From Euglena gracilis (lineage: Eukaryota; Euglenida; Euglenophyceae; Euglenales), in NCBI GenBank assembly GCA_039621445.1, contig CP154955.1, positions 44,663,540 to 44,727,539 of the forward strand: DNA of 64,000 nucleotides, in the 5' to 3' direction. A program made the translations under genes and the position numbers. Position 1 is the stretch's first letter, and every line of letters begins with the position of its first letter. This document shows, one piece after another, positions 1 to 11,345 of the stretch. The notes below the pieces were generated by a model. That model searched no databases, was not told the origin of the DNA, and worked only from the letters and a program-made list of their open reading frames with translations.

Positions 1-40
1 GGCACGGTATTTAGGGCGAAATTGGCCTTTATTCCTTGAA

Positions 41-127
41 CGCCGGTTCGGGCGTGAAGCCAGAGCCCCTAATCCACGGTTTCAACAACCGGCGTTCTGG
101 AACACGGCTTCACGCCCGAACCGGCGT
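41..127. repeat. Perfect 21-bp inverted repeat
   Basis: CGCCGGTTCGGGCGTGAAGC at 41 is repeated as its reverse complement ending near 127, with about 45 bases between, so the segment can fold into a long hairpin. It lies at the window edge, so the element it belongs to may be truncated. Confidence 0.75.
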
Positions 128-1280
128 TCTGGACACAGTTTTCGTACCATAAAATGCATGATGGAAACGCATCCGACTGTCCCTGAAAAACGTCGAAAAA
201 CGTCCCAGGGGGAGTTCAGCTCTGGAAAAAGGCCTCTGGCTGAGAAAAGGCAGCAAGCTGGCTGGACATCCCCCCCCCCCTGCCCTCGGGGTGTTGGGGC
301 ACCCTGTCAACTCATGGGGACCCATTTCGGGGTCAAATGGATGTTTCCAAAATACCTCAGAAATGGAGCAAAATCAAAGGAAATTCCTGGAGACCAAATT
401 GAAGCCTTGCACTTGCTTTGCCTTCAAATTGAATCTATCTGCGCTTTATCTGACGGTGTTTTGATTTCTCTGTAACTCCCCACCAAGCCCGAGGTTTGGC
501 CATTTACGGCCCAAAACAGCGCGTCAGACTTCCGACTTTCGTTTTCGATCGTGTTCGACCACATTGGGGCCAAAAAAGTTTTTTTTGTCCAAAAGCATGT
601 TTTTGTGTCATTTTGGGTCACTTCCGGGGCCAAAAAAAAGTTGGAGAGAAATTGAAAAATTGCCCGAAACGATTTTTTTTTTGGCCTCCCGGACCCAAAA
701 ACTGTTTTCTAGCCCAAAATGAGTGTTTTTCAACTCCCCCCATCCCCCCCGGCGGAATTGGGTGGCCCTGGTCACCAAAACATCTGCTGCACCATGGCAA
801 CATCAGACAGGTCAGGTACAGGGGGGGGGTCGCGTGACCCCCTGTCGAGTTCCGAACTCAACCAGACAAGGGAGGGAGGGACCCGAACTCGGCTGCCTAC
901 CCGGACAAGATTTGGGGGGGGGGATGGAAAAGCTTAGCTCTGCACAAAACCTGGTTTTGCATGGGGTGGTGCATGGTGGTCAATTAGGGGGGCAATTGGC
1001 TATTTTTTCGGACCGGGACGGTAATTTTTGAAGGAAAACACGTTGGAAAAAAATCAGTACAATTGTTTTGGGCCATTTTTAGGGGGGGTCAATTTTTTTT
1101 GTGACTTTTAGGTTGAGGGGGGAAAGGGGGGGTCCGGGTAAGGGCGCGCCAGGTTTCCAAATTTGTTTTGGGAATCTTGGACTCTCCGCCACGGCGGACC
1201 CCCCCCCCTCTGGGGGTCCGACCCGGCACGGCAAAATGAGAAAGGCCCCTTTTTGTCCAAGGGGCCTTGTCAGACGTGCT

Positions 1281-1350
1281 GAACCTCCACATGCACGCAC
1301 ACGCATGCACGCACGCACACACACACGCGCGCGCACGCACACACCCATAT
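1281..1350. repeat. GCAC/CA microsatellite
   Basis: Mixed (GCAC)n and (CA)n tract. It is the first of about nine such tracts in the window. Confidence 0.9.
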
Positions 1351-2634
1351 GCAGTTATCCATGACTGTCAACGAACGTACACTGTTCATACAGCGTGTTC
1401 GTGAAGTTAATAATTCTGCAAAATTGGGGGAAAATGGCAAACTCTTTTTTCGGGGATGCTCACATTTCTCAGAGACAAATCCATCATCAAAGACAGGTGC
1501 CTTTTGAAAAAAGGGAAACATGTTTTTTTTTGTTTTTCCCCGTGCCATTTTTTCGGAGTCGACAAAGGTCGTACAAAGCTTTTCCTTGAGTGAACAAGTT
1601 ATACTTTTCCCCAATTTTTCAGCCTTTTGTTTTTTTGACCAAATAACACTTGGAATTTTCGACGCCCCAAGATGTGAAGGCAATCATTGACGAGTGTCGA
1701 TGCTGAATGAGGTGTGCATTGAACAAAGTATTTTTCCTCTGTGGTTTGTTCCCCAGGACCCAGCAACGTGTGCACTGGCAATTTGTATCTCAAAAACCCA
1801 TTTGAATGGTGAACTAGCTGCACAACTTTCACTGTCATTCTTGGCTCATCGTGCTATTGTTTTTCAATGTGCATATGTGGCACGCATTGCTCACACTGTG
1901 AAGATTTTGGCCGAGCACTCTGGCAAGGTTTGCCCGCTCTCGGCTTTTTTTTTGGCTTCGTGGGGCTGCTGCCCTCCCCCCCCCCCCGAGCGTTGCCAGT
2001 GGTAATGGGTCCCGAGGTCCCAAAAAGTTCTAAAGCTAGCACTTTTTGCAACACTGTGCGAGGGCAGGCGGAGAGGGGCACCCAAGTTGCACTGCCCACC
2101 CCCCAAATGTTCAAAGAACGGCGCAGAAGGTGCCAAAAAACCCCCAAAAATGTAATGGTTGATGGGAGAATCCTGACAAATTTCCAAAAATTTTCTCAGA
2201 AACGTCATTGGCGTTTCTTTCTTTCTTTCTTGCTTTTTTTTTTTTTTGAAAAAGCACAACCCCCAAAACCACTTTTTTTGGACTGCTGGCTTTGCACTTC
2301 ACCCCAATTTGTTTGCACTCCCCCTCAACCCCCCCCCCCCAAACCCCCCCAGATTGGCCGTATGGGTTTGGGAGAAACCCCAAGCCTGATTGACTGCTCG
2401 ATTTTTGGAAATTTGCCATGCCAAATTCCAATTTTGCCCCCCCCCCCAAATTGGCCATCCGGTCTGGGATTTTTCTGAACAAGTGCAAATGCTTTTGGGG
2501 CGCAGTGTTAAAATTTTTGCCAGTTGTGAGCAAATGCGCTTGAAGGCTGTGGGCAAGAATTCTGACACGCTGGGGCAAAAAATATTTTTGCCAGCCATCG
2601 GCAAGAATTTCGGTTGTTAGGCGTGGACCCCCCG

Positions 2635-3015
2635 GTGAAGTTCGTCGGTGAACATTCACTGGGGGGTAGGGGGGCACCCTTGGCTGGTGACCTTCACTGG
2701 TGAAGTTCACCGGTGAACTTCACCGTTTACTGGTGAAGTCCACCGGTGAACTTCACGGTTTTGATGGTTGGGTGTAAAATTTTGCTGCGTGAAATTTCGC
2801 TCTTTTCCCTAAAAAATGGTCAGTGGCTATCTTATCGAAATTTTTGAAAATGTGCCAAACGTGTCATTGTTTGCCATTTTTTGGCCAATTGTGGCCCAAA
2901 AAGTGCGGTGGTGAATTTCACCGGTGGGGTTCTCCGTTGGGTTAGGCAGATGGGGGGGGGAGGTGGTCCGGGACCCCCAGTGAAGTTTCAAACCGTGAAC
3001 TTCACCATAGGGGGA
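2635..3015. repeat. TTCACYRGTGAA palindrome cluster
   Basis: Dense copies of the short palindrome TTCACCGGTGAA and variants (for example around 2695-2755, 2908-2925 and 2980-3005). The same motif, as TTCACTAGTGAA, flanks the second copy of the neighbouring protein fragment at 11268-11345. These look like subterminal repeats of one DNA element. Confidence 0.65.
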
Positions 3016-3317
3016 GGGGAAGTGCCATGGGGGGACTGCCTGATCCGATTTGCGCCCCTCAAAAACTTGTCTTGAAACTTTCCACCACCAAACACCGAAG
3101 GATCTCCCCACGATGGCCGGGGTGCACCACCGGCTATCCTTTTTTTTGTTCCTCCTTTGGACTAAACACGAACGTTTCCCTTCTGCAGCCTTCAAAACTT
3201 TGAGCAACTCGTCCACCTGCAAAACCCATCCTTGGCCTCCTGTGCTTTTTTGGCCCTTTCCTGTGTGACGAGCGGCCACATCAAAGCATTGAACTCTGGC
3301 TTTGGGAAGATGGTATG

Positions 3318-3540
3318 ATGGTAAAAAATGGGAGCCAATGCCTTTTAAATGTTGCTCACAGCACTTATGTATGTCTGAAAGCTGGACACTGGGATGGATC
3401 GAAGGCTCCCATCTTTTCCAACCTGCTCCTGCCTTGCCTTCACCCAGGCATTGGCTTCCTGCTGCGTCATGAAAAGTTCACGAGCATCAATGCACCATCT
3501 GACCCACCCCACCAAAACAACGTCCAAAGAGGCAAAAAAA
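3318..3540 (-). pseudogene. Recombinase-like fragment, copy 1 (decayed)
   Basis: The minus strand encodes a peptide with WCIDARELF, TQQEANAWVKAR and PVSSFQTYISAVSNI. It is clearly homologous to the plus-strand copy at 10916-11266. A stop codon (TAA) replaces the Tyr codon that follows VSNI in the other copy. The SSF-x-TY-x-x-AVSNIY stretch resembles the helical core-binding domain of tyrosine recombinases (S-T-x-R-x-Y-x-x-A-L). That family call is weak because no catalytic R-H-R-Y domain was found. Confidence 0.5.
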
Positions 3541-3863
3541 CAATGATGCTGGTTGGCAAGGCTGCAGAAAAGGCTAAAAAAATCTCAAACACGACCGTTT
3601 TAAAATTTGCTGGGTGAGATGATTTCATGATAATTCCACCCATGCCAGTGGGACCCCCTGGGGTGGTCAAGGAAACCCCTGCAGGCTGAATTTTCGCCAC
3701 TCACAAAATCCATGCAACAGATTGTAAGGGAGAAAGAGGCGCCATCTTGGAATTTGTTCAACTTGAATGGCTGTTGCCTTGCAAGTCATTCAACAGGGTG
3801 CTTTCCTCAGATTTTCTATTCTAATTTTCTCAAATTATGTGTGATTCCCTCCTTGCTCTTTAG

Positions 3864-3963
3864 GACCCAGGAAGAGCAGCCCGTGCAGCTTCCCCAATCA
3901 AAATTAGTATCATCGGATGCGGAAACGTTGGTACTGGTGTCCTTGAAGATTTCTTGGCATCCG
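3864..3963 (+). CDS. NOXRED1/P5C-reductase-like exon: Rossmann dinucleotide-binding segment
   Basis: Predicted exon between a conventional acceptor (CTCTTTAG) and donor (CCG|GTGTCT). It is open in frame from its first base and encodes PIKISIIGCGNVGTGVLEDF. The beta-strand followed by G-x-G-x-x-G is the NAD(P)-binding fingerprint of the pyrroline-5-carboxylate reductase/NOXRED1 family (NADP-dependent oxidoreductase domain protein 1). The exon ends in phase 1, whereas the next recognised exon at 10104 starts in phase 0, so at least one exon between them is missing from this model. Start codon and N-terminus are not seen. The substrate of this family branch is not established. Confidence 0.6.
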
Positions 3964-4261
3964 GTGTCTAAATTCTCTCATACTTGTTTGGGATTGAATT
4001 GTATTTTTTTGGAATTCTCCCTCTCTACTGCAAGATTTTGAATGCTGAACCCCCCCTGCTTCCTCGCTATCCTTGCTCTGGCCGTGTTTTCCCTTCTGAG
4101 AGACAAATTCTCAATTAGCACCCACCAATTTTTGCACCAGCACTTACCAACTTGTGCTTACTTTTGCCAAGACACACCATGCCCCTACCACAAGACCAGG
4201 TTTTGTGTAGTGTTGAGCTCTTTACGTGTCTGATGGTGCAGCATCAGATATTTGAGGTTTG

Positions 4262-4478
4262 TGGCAGCCAGGACAGCCTGGCCCGGCCCGACCCGGACCG
4301 GCCTGGCCAGCGGCCTGGCCAGCGGCCCAGCGGTCCGGCCTGGCCCGGCCCGGTAGGCGTCCTGGCCCAGCCCAGCCTGACGGCCCGGCGGCCTGGCCTG
4401 GCACGGCCGCCCTGTGGTTATGGCGGCCCAGCGGCCTGGCCCGGAATGGCCCAGTGTGGCCTGGCCTGGCCCGGGGTC
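4262..4478. repeat. GC-rich CGGCCTGGCC satellite
   Basis: Tandem degenerate repeats of CGGCCTGGCC/CGGCCCAG. Overlapping open frames on both strands are low-complexity Pro/Gly/Ala and are not credible proteins. Confidence 0.8.
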
Positions 4479-4599
4479 AAATGGAGGTGATTTGGAGAGA
4501 TTCAGTTGGTCACAACTGGAATAAAAGTTCCGGAAATGATGATGATAGTCTGCGGTGTTCATTACCTATCCAGTTCTGAAATGGAAAACCATTGAGGTC

Positions 4600-5335
4600 G
4601 TTTCTACCGACCATATGGTCGGTAACAAACAGGTCGGGCCGACCATGGTCGGCCCGACCTATTGTCAGAAGTCTTTTGAAAAAGAGGGGGAGGTAATACG
4701 GTTGATTGGTTATTCTTATCGACTTCCAGTGGTCGGCCCGACCATGGTCGGTATGACCTCCGGGATCGTCATAGCCGATCATCCGCCCGGGTACGGTAGA
4801 ACCCCGCATAAAAGCCCTTGGCCAAACCCTGTGGAACATACAGAGGGGCTATTTTTCCTACCAGACACCTTCATTAAGTTCATCTGGGTGCACACACAAA
4901 GGGATTTTGTAAGGGTGCGCATTTTGGCCATCCTTGCCTTGCACACACAAGGGGATTTTGTTATTTTTGTGGGGGGTCCGGGGGGGTGGCAGCCCCCCCC
5001 CCGGAGGAGGCCGTAGGCCGACTAAGTTAGCACAAAGGGAGTTTGTTGGGGGGCGTGTTTTGGCAATCGGTGTTTCCTTTTTTTTTGGATGTGGGACGCT
5101 TTTTGACAGTTTCAAGGCCATTCCATTGTGTTTCCGTGCATTTTGAGTCAAATTTTCTGAATCAAATTTTCGGGGGGGGGGGGCTTAAATTTCAAAGAAA
5201 TCGGGGGGGTAAATGCGGTTGATTGGAGGTCGGGCCGACCTGGTTGGCCCGACCTACAATGGTCGATAAGCCATAACCAATGGTCGGCCCGATTTAGGTC
5301 GGCCCAACCTCCGGGATCGTCATAGCCAATCATCT
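4600..5335. repeat. Element with GGTCGGGCCGACC palindrome arrays at both ends
   Basis: Palindromes such as GGTCGGGCCGACC and GACCATGGTCGGCCCGACC cluster at 4600-4790 and 5211-5335. Both clusters carry ACCTCCGGGATCGTCATAGC in the same orientation, so the two ends are direct relatives. The spacer 4800-5200 holds C/G runs and a GCACACACAARGGGATTTTG repeat (4885-4965). No coding function is visible. Confidence 0.6.
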
Positions 5336-6896
5336 GTATGGAGCCAGTTCTACGCCCTCTTTTCCCTGTGCCAAGCTTCGATTTTGTTTGTTTGCTTGGT
5401 TTTGAAAAACAATGCTGGTGAGGGGATATCACACAATGTTGTTAATGTCCCAATTTCGGATAATATCACGAGGCATTGGGAGCATAACTGGCAGCTCGTT
5501 TAAAACAGAGGAAGAAAAACAACGATATTTTTTGTGAAAAAAGAAACACTATTGAGGGTCTTGGCATTTTTTTTCACCTTAATCTTTGTGTTTTTTTCCC
5601 CTATTCTTTGTCCTCATGGACTCATGGAGACGAGATTTGGAAGGGTTTCAACAAGAAAATGTTTTGATGAAATGGTGATATTTGCATTGTTCTTCTGTGC
5701 ACAACCAAAGACTAGGTTTTTGGGCCATTTCCACTAATTTTAGGTTTTGGTTTCTGATCAGGGGAAGTCTGGGACCATCATTTTGCTTTTCTTTGACTTG
5801 TTTTTTTTGCCCGAAGCAGGGGTTTTCTTAAGCCGGAGGGTATCCCATCCCCCCCGGGGGGGGGTCCAGCCAGCCAGCAGCTCAAATCCAGCCAGCAGCC
5901 CAAATTCGGGCTGGGAGCCCCCCGGGGGGGGGGGGTCGAGTGAAATAAAGTTGGGTCCAGCCCGGCCGGAGGCCGGGTCAGCCGGCCGAAGGCCGGACCA
6001 GCCGGCCGCAGGCTGGCCAGCGAACTGGGCTGCCCAGCACACCTATCCCTGCATTTTTCCCCCTCATCACAACTTCCTCCATCACAGCCCCCCAGCCTTG
6101 ATCTAGCTCCATCTACCAAAATGCCGAAAATGGCAAAAAAAAATAAAAAATTTGTTTTCCGTCGACCCAGCCCAGCCCAGCCCAGCCCAGCCCGGCCCCC
6201 TCAGCCCCGGACCCCCCCCCCCCCCCCCCCCCTTCCTCCCGTGGGGGGGGGTCCAGCCAGCAGCTCAAATCCAGCCAGCAGCCTTTTTGCCAGCCGGAGG
6301 CTGAACCCCCCCGGGGTCCTTAAGAAAACCCCTGGCCCGAAGCAAAAAAATAATTTTATAAAAAGGCCAGCTATGTAGGGGCACAGTACTTAGCAAATAT
6401 CACACAAGGTATCGCAAGTATCCTTATTGTTTTCTCATAATACCCAGTTATGGGGAAGTTTGATGCAACTTTGGGTAAATTCCGTATTTTGCAATTTGAA
6501 GTTTTGAATTTGGATTGATGATTCCAAATTCCAAATTTGTGGTGAAAAAGCCAAATTCCATTCCTACTTTGAAAAGCCTTTTGTTTTGAAGTTATGCCAG
6601 CATGGCGAGTCAAACATCCCCATTCCCCATGCGCCGCAACTGTATTCTGCAGTCCCAACCCACTCAGGGGTCATGTGGGGATCAGTGTCATGTGGGGTTT
6701 AATTTTAAGGTGAGGCCGACCCCACCCTGGGGAGGTACTCTACTCCAAGGCTTCCAGTTCTGACCCCTCCCCTGTGACCTTTGGCCTGACCTACAATTAT
6801 TCACAGTACCCCTCTTTTTTTGATATTCAAGCCCCCCCCACTCAAATATTTGGAAGCAACTCCACAAGGCTGCCAAGTCCCAAAGGCCTAAACCCC
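5336..6896. other. Spacer with CCAGCCAGCAG repeats and G/C hairpins
   Basis: CCAGCCAGCAGC(T/C)C-type repeats bounded by C and G runs occupy about 5845-6025 and 6165-6310. The remainder (6340-6890) is unremarkable. No gene is seen. Confidence 0.5.
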
Positions 6897-7170
6897 CCCC
6901 ACCTACAAGAAACCCGTTTCTTACAGGTGGGTTTCAAAAAAATGGCCTGAGGGGTTTCTTATAGGTGGGTTTCAATGCCCGAAAAAGAGCTGACAAGTGG
7001 CCAAAAACAGTCAAAATTTCATTTCGGCGCCTTTGTCGCCGAAGAAAAACGGGGGTTTCTTATAGGTGGTTGGGTTCAAAGCTCCCCAGGGGTTTCTTGT
7101 AGGTGGTGGTTTCTTGTAGGTGGGCATCGGTCGAAAAATCCCCAAAGGGTTTCTTATAGGTGGGGGGGTT
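6897..7170. repeat. GGGTTTCTTATAGGTGG interspersed tandem repeat
   Basis: At least six copies of GTTTCTTATAGGTGGG or its G/T variants, spaced irregularly. The array starts with an inverted copy (CCCACCTACAAGAAACCC), so the left edge is a hairpin. It probably represents ends of one or more small elements. Confidence 0.75.
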
Positions 7171-8324
7171 AATAGAAGAATTTATACCCATGCAACGTCC
7201 TATCCAATGGTACGTACCTGGCTTTCCGGGTAACCCCGCAGCTGGCCAAATGTGCCCCAAATGTGCATCGGCATGGATATCCCTCCAAGGAAGAGCCCAT
7301 GCGACAAATACGCAGGGCGAGGAAAGTTGAGGAGAGCTATGGCCCCGTTGATACGGTGTTGGGGGGGGGGAACCGGCCGGTGTGTGACGGCGTCTTGTAA
7401 TTGGGGACTCCATCCGTTGGGGGCCCCCCGCCCAATATTTCACCTGCATCTTGTCTGCTGGTCTGCTGCTGCTGCGGTGAAAGGTTCAGAAACAGAGGAC
7501 AGTAATTTTCTCATGGCTACCTAGCAGCTGTTGATACAGACACAAACGTTCAGTTAGTATGTTCACCAAAAGTATCTTGTATCATGTATCATGTGTTCGC
7601 CAGGAATTATTACCCTTATTATTTTAATATTTATATGTTAAAATTAATATAATTATTTTATTGATATTGATTATTTCTTGAGGAAAAAATGTTCAAAACC
7701 TTAAGGCATTTTAAGATATGTTTTGAAGGCATCTTAAGGCATTTAAGGCTTTCAAAGCACCATTTTCCAGGGCGGTCAAAGGGCTGTCTTGAAATCGAAC
7801 CCTTAGCAGGTGTTGAGAAACACCGTTGGTGTGGGGGCCTTTCTGTGTATTGGGGGGTGGTGGTCCTCAAAGGAGCGGATCTTAACTTAAAAAAAATCCC
7901 GTCCCTTACGGACCGCCCTACTAAGGACTAAGTGCTTGCCAAGGGCCTCATTTGATGTTCTAAACATTTTCTCATTTTGCTTCATTTTCGAGACTTTTTT
8001 TTGAAATTGTCATTTTTGGCCCGTTTTGGCCAAAATGGGCCACGGGCCAACAACGGACGAAAAACGCGTCAAGAAAGGTTCGATACCAGGGCGCGGGGGG
8101 GGGGGTCGGACACTCCTGTACAGCTCTGTGGTCCGGGATACCATTTTTTTGGCTGGGGGCACCTCCCCCCCTCACCCCATACAACTTTCATATCGAACCC
8201 CCCCCCCGGGGGGATGATGACGATGGTGATGTGGGGGGGGGGTCAAGAGGGCTGCTGACAGCCTCGCATAACAATAAATATACAAATGCACCTTTTTTTT
8301 GACTTTTGGGGGTGATTCCCTTTG

Positions 8325-8737
8325 GTACCCCCCCCCCCCCTAGTCGTACGACCACCCCTCATCTATGACCACCCCCCGGTCACAGGTTGCAGGTCATGGG
8401 GGTGTTATGACCACCCCCCCCGGTCACAGGTTGCAGGTTGCGAAAAAAATTTAACCCCCAAAATAAACCCCCCCACTGGCCGGTCCGTGCAAAAATCCAT
8501 GAAATGGACCCCCCAAAATAAGGTTCCCCCTGCCGGCGCGAAGCGCCGGATTTTTGAAAAATGGGACATTTTGGGGGGTAAAAAATGCCATTTTTGGACA
8601 CTTTTCACACGCTTCTACGACCACCCCTCATCTATGACCACCCCCCGGTCACAGGTTGCAGGTCATGGGGGTGTTATGACCACCCCCCCCGGTCACAGGT
8701 TGCAGGAACCCGGTCATACGACTAGGGGGGGGGGGTA
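8325..8737. mobile_element. Small inverted-repeat element with direct subterminal arrays
   Basis: The left end reads CCCCCCTAGTCGTACGACC and the right end is its inverse (GGTCATACGACTAGGGGGG). Both ends adjoin GTAC/GGTAC, a possible short target duplication. Two long copies of a block containing GACCACCCC..GGTCACAGGTTGCAGG lie inside at 8340-8440 and 8610-8710 in the same orientation. The centre includes a GGCGCGAAGCGCC hairpin (about 8533). There is no coding capacity. Confidence 0.7.
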
Positions 8738-10103
8738 CAGAAAAAATCCGGTCCAAAATGGAAGGTTTTCTCTGCGACGTTTATCTCTTGGCAGAATTAA
8801 AAAAGGGGGGGGCAGGCAAAAAAAACAAACATCGCAGATGCCTTCTCCCCCTGCTGCTGGCAAGCCGGACTGACCGATCCCGACCATGGTGTAACCATTC
8901 TGTGGCACTGTTTTTCCTCCGCAGGGACAACCCTACGGCGATGAGGGGAGTACCCGCACCACTGTAGAGGCACTAGGGGTTTCAGAGACCTCCTTTGTCA
9001 GAAAGGAGTATCCACATGTGCGGGGAAACTAGAGGTTTCGGATACCTCCCCGATTCGTCACTTTATCAAAGGCGGGAATCCTACACCCCTGGTCACAAGT
9101 TGGGGGCACTTCCCGTTGCGGAGTGGATGGAGAGTGACGCCTGTATGTAAAAAATCCTTATTTTTCGATTAAAGTGCATTGTGACAGGAATTCTTTTTTT
9201 TAGTTACGGACCGTCCTGGCCCTTAGCCTATCTGTTTATAGTTTGGCTTTCTCGTGACCCCACACCTGGCCAGAGAAACGGACATTCTTCAGCCAATTTC
9301 GGGCTGTTTTGGCCCAAAAAATCACGAGATGCCAAGTGTCTCGAAAATGAAGCAAAATTAAGAAAATGCCTGGAGACCTAAATTGAAGCCCTCAAATGGT
9401 ATCCCTATCCAACGGTATTTTGATTTTCCCGCAACTCCCCGCCTGGCCAGAGATACGGCCACTTTACCCAAAACAGCACAGCAGGCTTCTAACTCTGCCC
9501 TTTGCATCCATGTTTGGGTAAAAAGATTTCCAAAATCGACAAGCTGGTGGGGAATCAAAGGAAATGTCCGGCGACCCAAAATAATGCACTAGGAACGCTG
9601 CGTATGCCTGTTGGTTCAGCTTTTTTTTTTTTCCAATTTCTTTTGCTTCCGGATCATCACCGTCTGCAAAAAGGGAGGATCACATAAAAATATCTTTTCT
9701 TTCGGAGGATCTTTTTTTTCAGTCCCATCTCCGAGGGGGATTTTAAAATATTATCGCAATTGTCGATCATATTGCAAATAGTCTCAAAAAAACCACATTT
9801 CTTTCCCACATTCCGCTCCACCTACTCGTTGTGCAGGACTCTATCACAAAACGTGGATTAATGTCTCCACAAGGCAACCAAACACACTCAGTCGTTTTCA
9901 AGCAGCTGGCGTTCATTGCTGTTTCGACAATGCATACGTGTGCGGCCAACGCTGTGGGCATTGCACATTTTTTTGAGGTTGATTGGCCAGAGGGGGTTTG
10001 TTGCCTGACTCCCAGGCGGGGCCAATTTTCTGACGCAAAGTGAAAAAAAATCCAACTCTTCGTCCCCCCTTCGTGGACCAGCCCATTGCTACTCCTTTTG
10101 CAG

Positions 10104-10298
10104 GTCTGCAAGGATGCGGAGCTGCTCTTTCTGTGCTGCCCCCCGGCCCAGCTGCGCACGGTGGCGGCGGAGATCAAGGGCCACCTCAGCCCTGGCTGCC
10201 TCGTGTTCTCCACAGTGGCAGGCGTCGCGGCCCACACCCTGGTCGGCCTCCTCGACCACCCGTACTGCTTCACCACCTGCCTGGTCTGCTGGGGGACC
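10104..10298 (+). CDS. NOXRED1/P5C-reductase-like exon: second half of the Rossmann fold
   Basis: After the acceptor TTTTGCAG the frame encodes ELLFLCCPPAQLRTVAAEI, then a Leu/Val-rich strand and HTLVGLLDHPY. NOXRED1 proteins have the closely similar order 'DxIFLCCLPSQL..V..EI' followed by 'PLPRLKLLLNH', so this is the same family as the exon at 3864. The 3' end is uncertain: GT occurs after CCTG (10282) and after GGACC (10298). GC-rich codon use contrasts with the surrounding transposon DNA. Downstream exons of this gene were not found. Confidence 0.65.
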
Positions 10299-10915
10299 GT
10301 TGGGAAATTTGTGATTTTTTCGCGTGGGGGCAGTTGCCAGGGACAGGCAAGGTTGGTTTTTGTTTTTGTATTTTTTGGGGGGTCCCAAAAACAACCCAAA
10401 AATTTTGAGTACCCCCAAAAACAAATTTTTGGGTCTGCACAGAAGTTGTTGAGCGGACTTAGAAGAATTCTCCATTTTGATAAGGCTTTGTTGGACCAAA
10501 GCAACTCAAATCTGATGTCCTCAAAGCAGGCTCTGTCCATCATCATGTCAGTTGCTGTTGCCAACTCTTTGCTATTCATTTTCTTGGGGATCACTGACCC
10601 AAAGGCAGCGCAAAAAGTTTCTTCTTCAACAATGTGATATGCCAGCCCATTTTTTGCAAACGCCAGGACAGGTGCGCACATGTTCACTAGTGATTGGAAT
10701 CCGAATTTTTTTATGTTTTTTTACCCTCCAATCTTTTTCCCTCACAGTCCAATGAAGCGTTTTGCCAACGTGATGGAAGCTCAGATGCCCCGCCCCCCTA
10801 ACGCAGATGATTTTTTGAGGAGCCACAGTAGTGGATGCCCTTTTGGGCTCCCTCCCCACCGGTGGTGAAAATGAAGACCTAGGCCCCAAGAACCATGCTG
10901 TGTTGAAATGTTTTT

Positions 10916-11266
10916 TTGGAGTACATTGATGTTTGCAACCGGCATGGCGTTGTTTTTGCCTCTTTGGACGAAGTTTTGGTGGGATGGGCCAGATGGTGCA
11001 TTGATGCTCGCGAACTTTTTAAAACGCAGCAGGAAGCCGATGCCTGGGTCAAAACAAGGCAGCAACAAAACAAGGCTGGAAAAGATGGCCGCCTTCGATC
11101 CATGCCAGTGTCCAGTTTTCGGACATATGTAAATGCTGTGAGCAACATTTACAAGGCATTGGCTCCCGTTTTTGCCTTTCTTGCTTATGACATGTTGAGG
11201 TCGGCCTCCTGTTCCAATTACATTGCCGAAATTTCAGAATTTTTTTGGTCCACAATTCCTCGGTGA
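10916..11266 (+). pseudogene. Recombinase-like fragment, copy 2
   Basis: A 116-codon open frame with WCIDARELF, TQQEADAWVKTRQQQ and PVSSFRTYVNAVSNIY. It is homologous to the minus-strand copy at 3318-3540. The helix-rich SSFRTYVNAVSNIYKAL part recalls the N-terminal core-binding domain of tyrosine recombinases of the Crypton/DIRS type. No catalytic domain lies next to it, so it is probably a relic or an internal exon. It sits between TTCACTAGTGA motifs at 10680 and 11268-11345. Confidence 0.5.
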
Positions 11267-11267
11267 G

Positions 11268-11345
11268 CACCCGTGAATGATTCACTAGTGCGCAGGTGTT
11301 CACTAGTGAACCATTCACTACTGCCGTACTGTTCACCAGTGAATG
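11268..11345. repeat. TTCACTAGTGAA palindrome cluster
   Basis: Four to five copies of TTCACTAGTGAA/TTCACCAGTGAA type palindromes. One more lies at 10680 on the other side of the recombinase-like frame. This matches the cluster at 2635-3015. Confidence 0.7.

Larger units (their letters stand above)
128..3863. other. Repeat-rich spacer, no gene recognised
   Basis: I see C/G homopolymer runs, AT-rich stretches and dispersed-repeat pieces. The segment near 330-510 (CCTGGAGACC.AAATTGAAGCC, then GCAACTCCCC/GTAACTCCCC and a TTGGCC..TACGG motif) recurs in diverged form near 9225-9500, so it is an interspersed repeat. The open frames here are low-complexity and show no domain. Confidence 0.5.

Noticed and set aside
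4605-5335. CRISPR-like array of palindromes
   Set aside because: Spacing is irregular, units are pairwise-diverged, there are no cas genes, and the context is eukaryotic.
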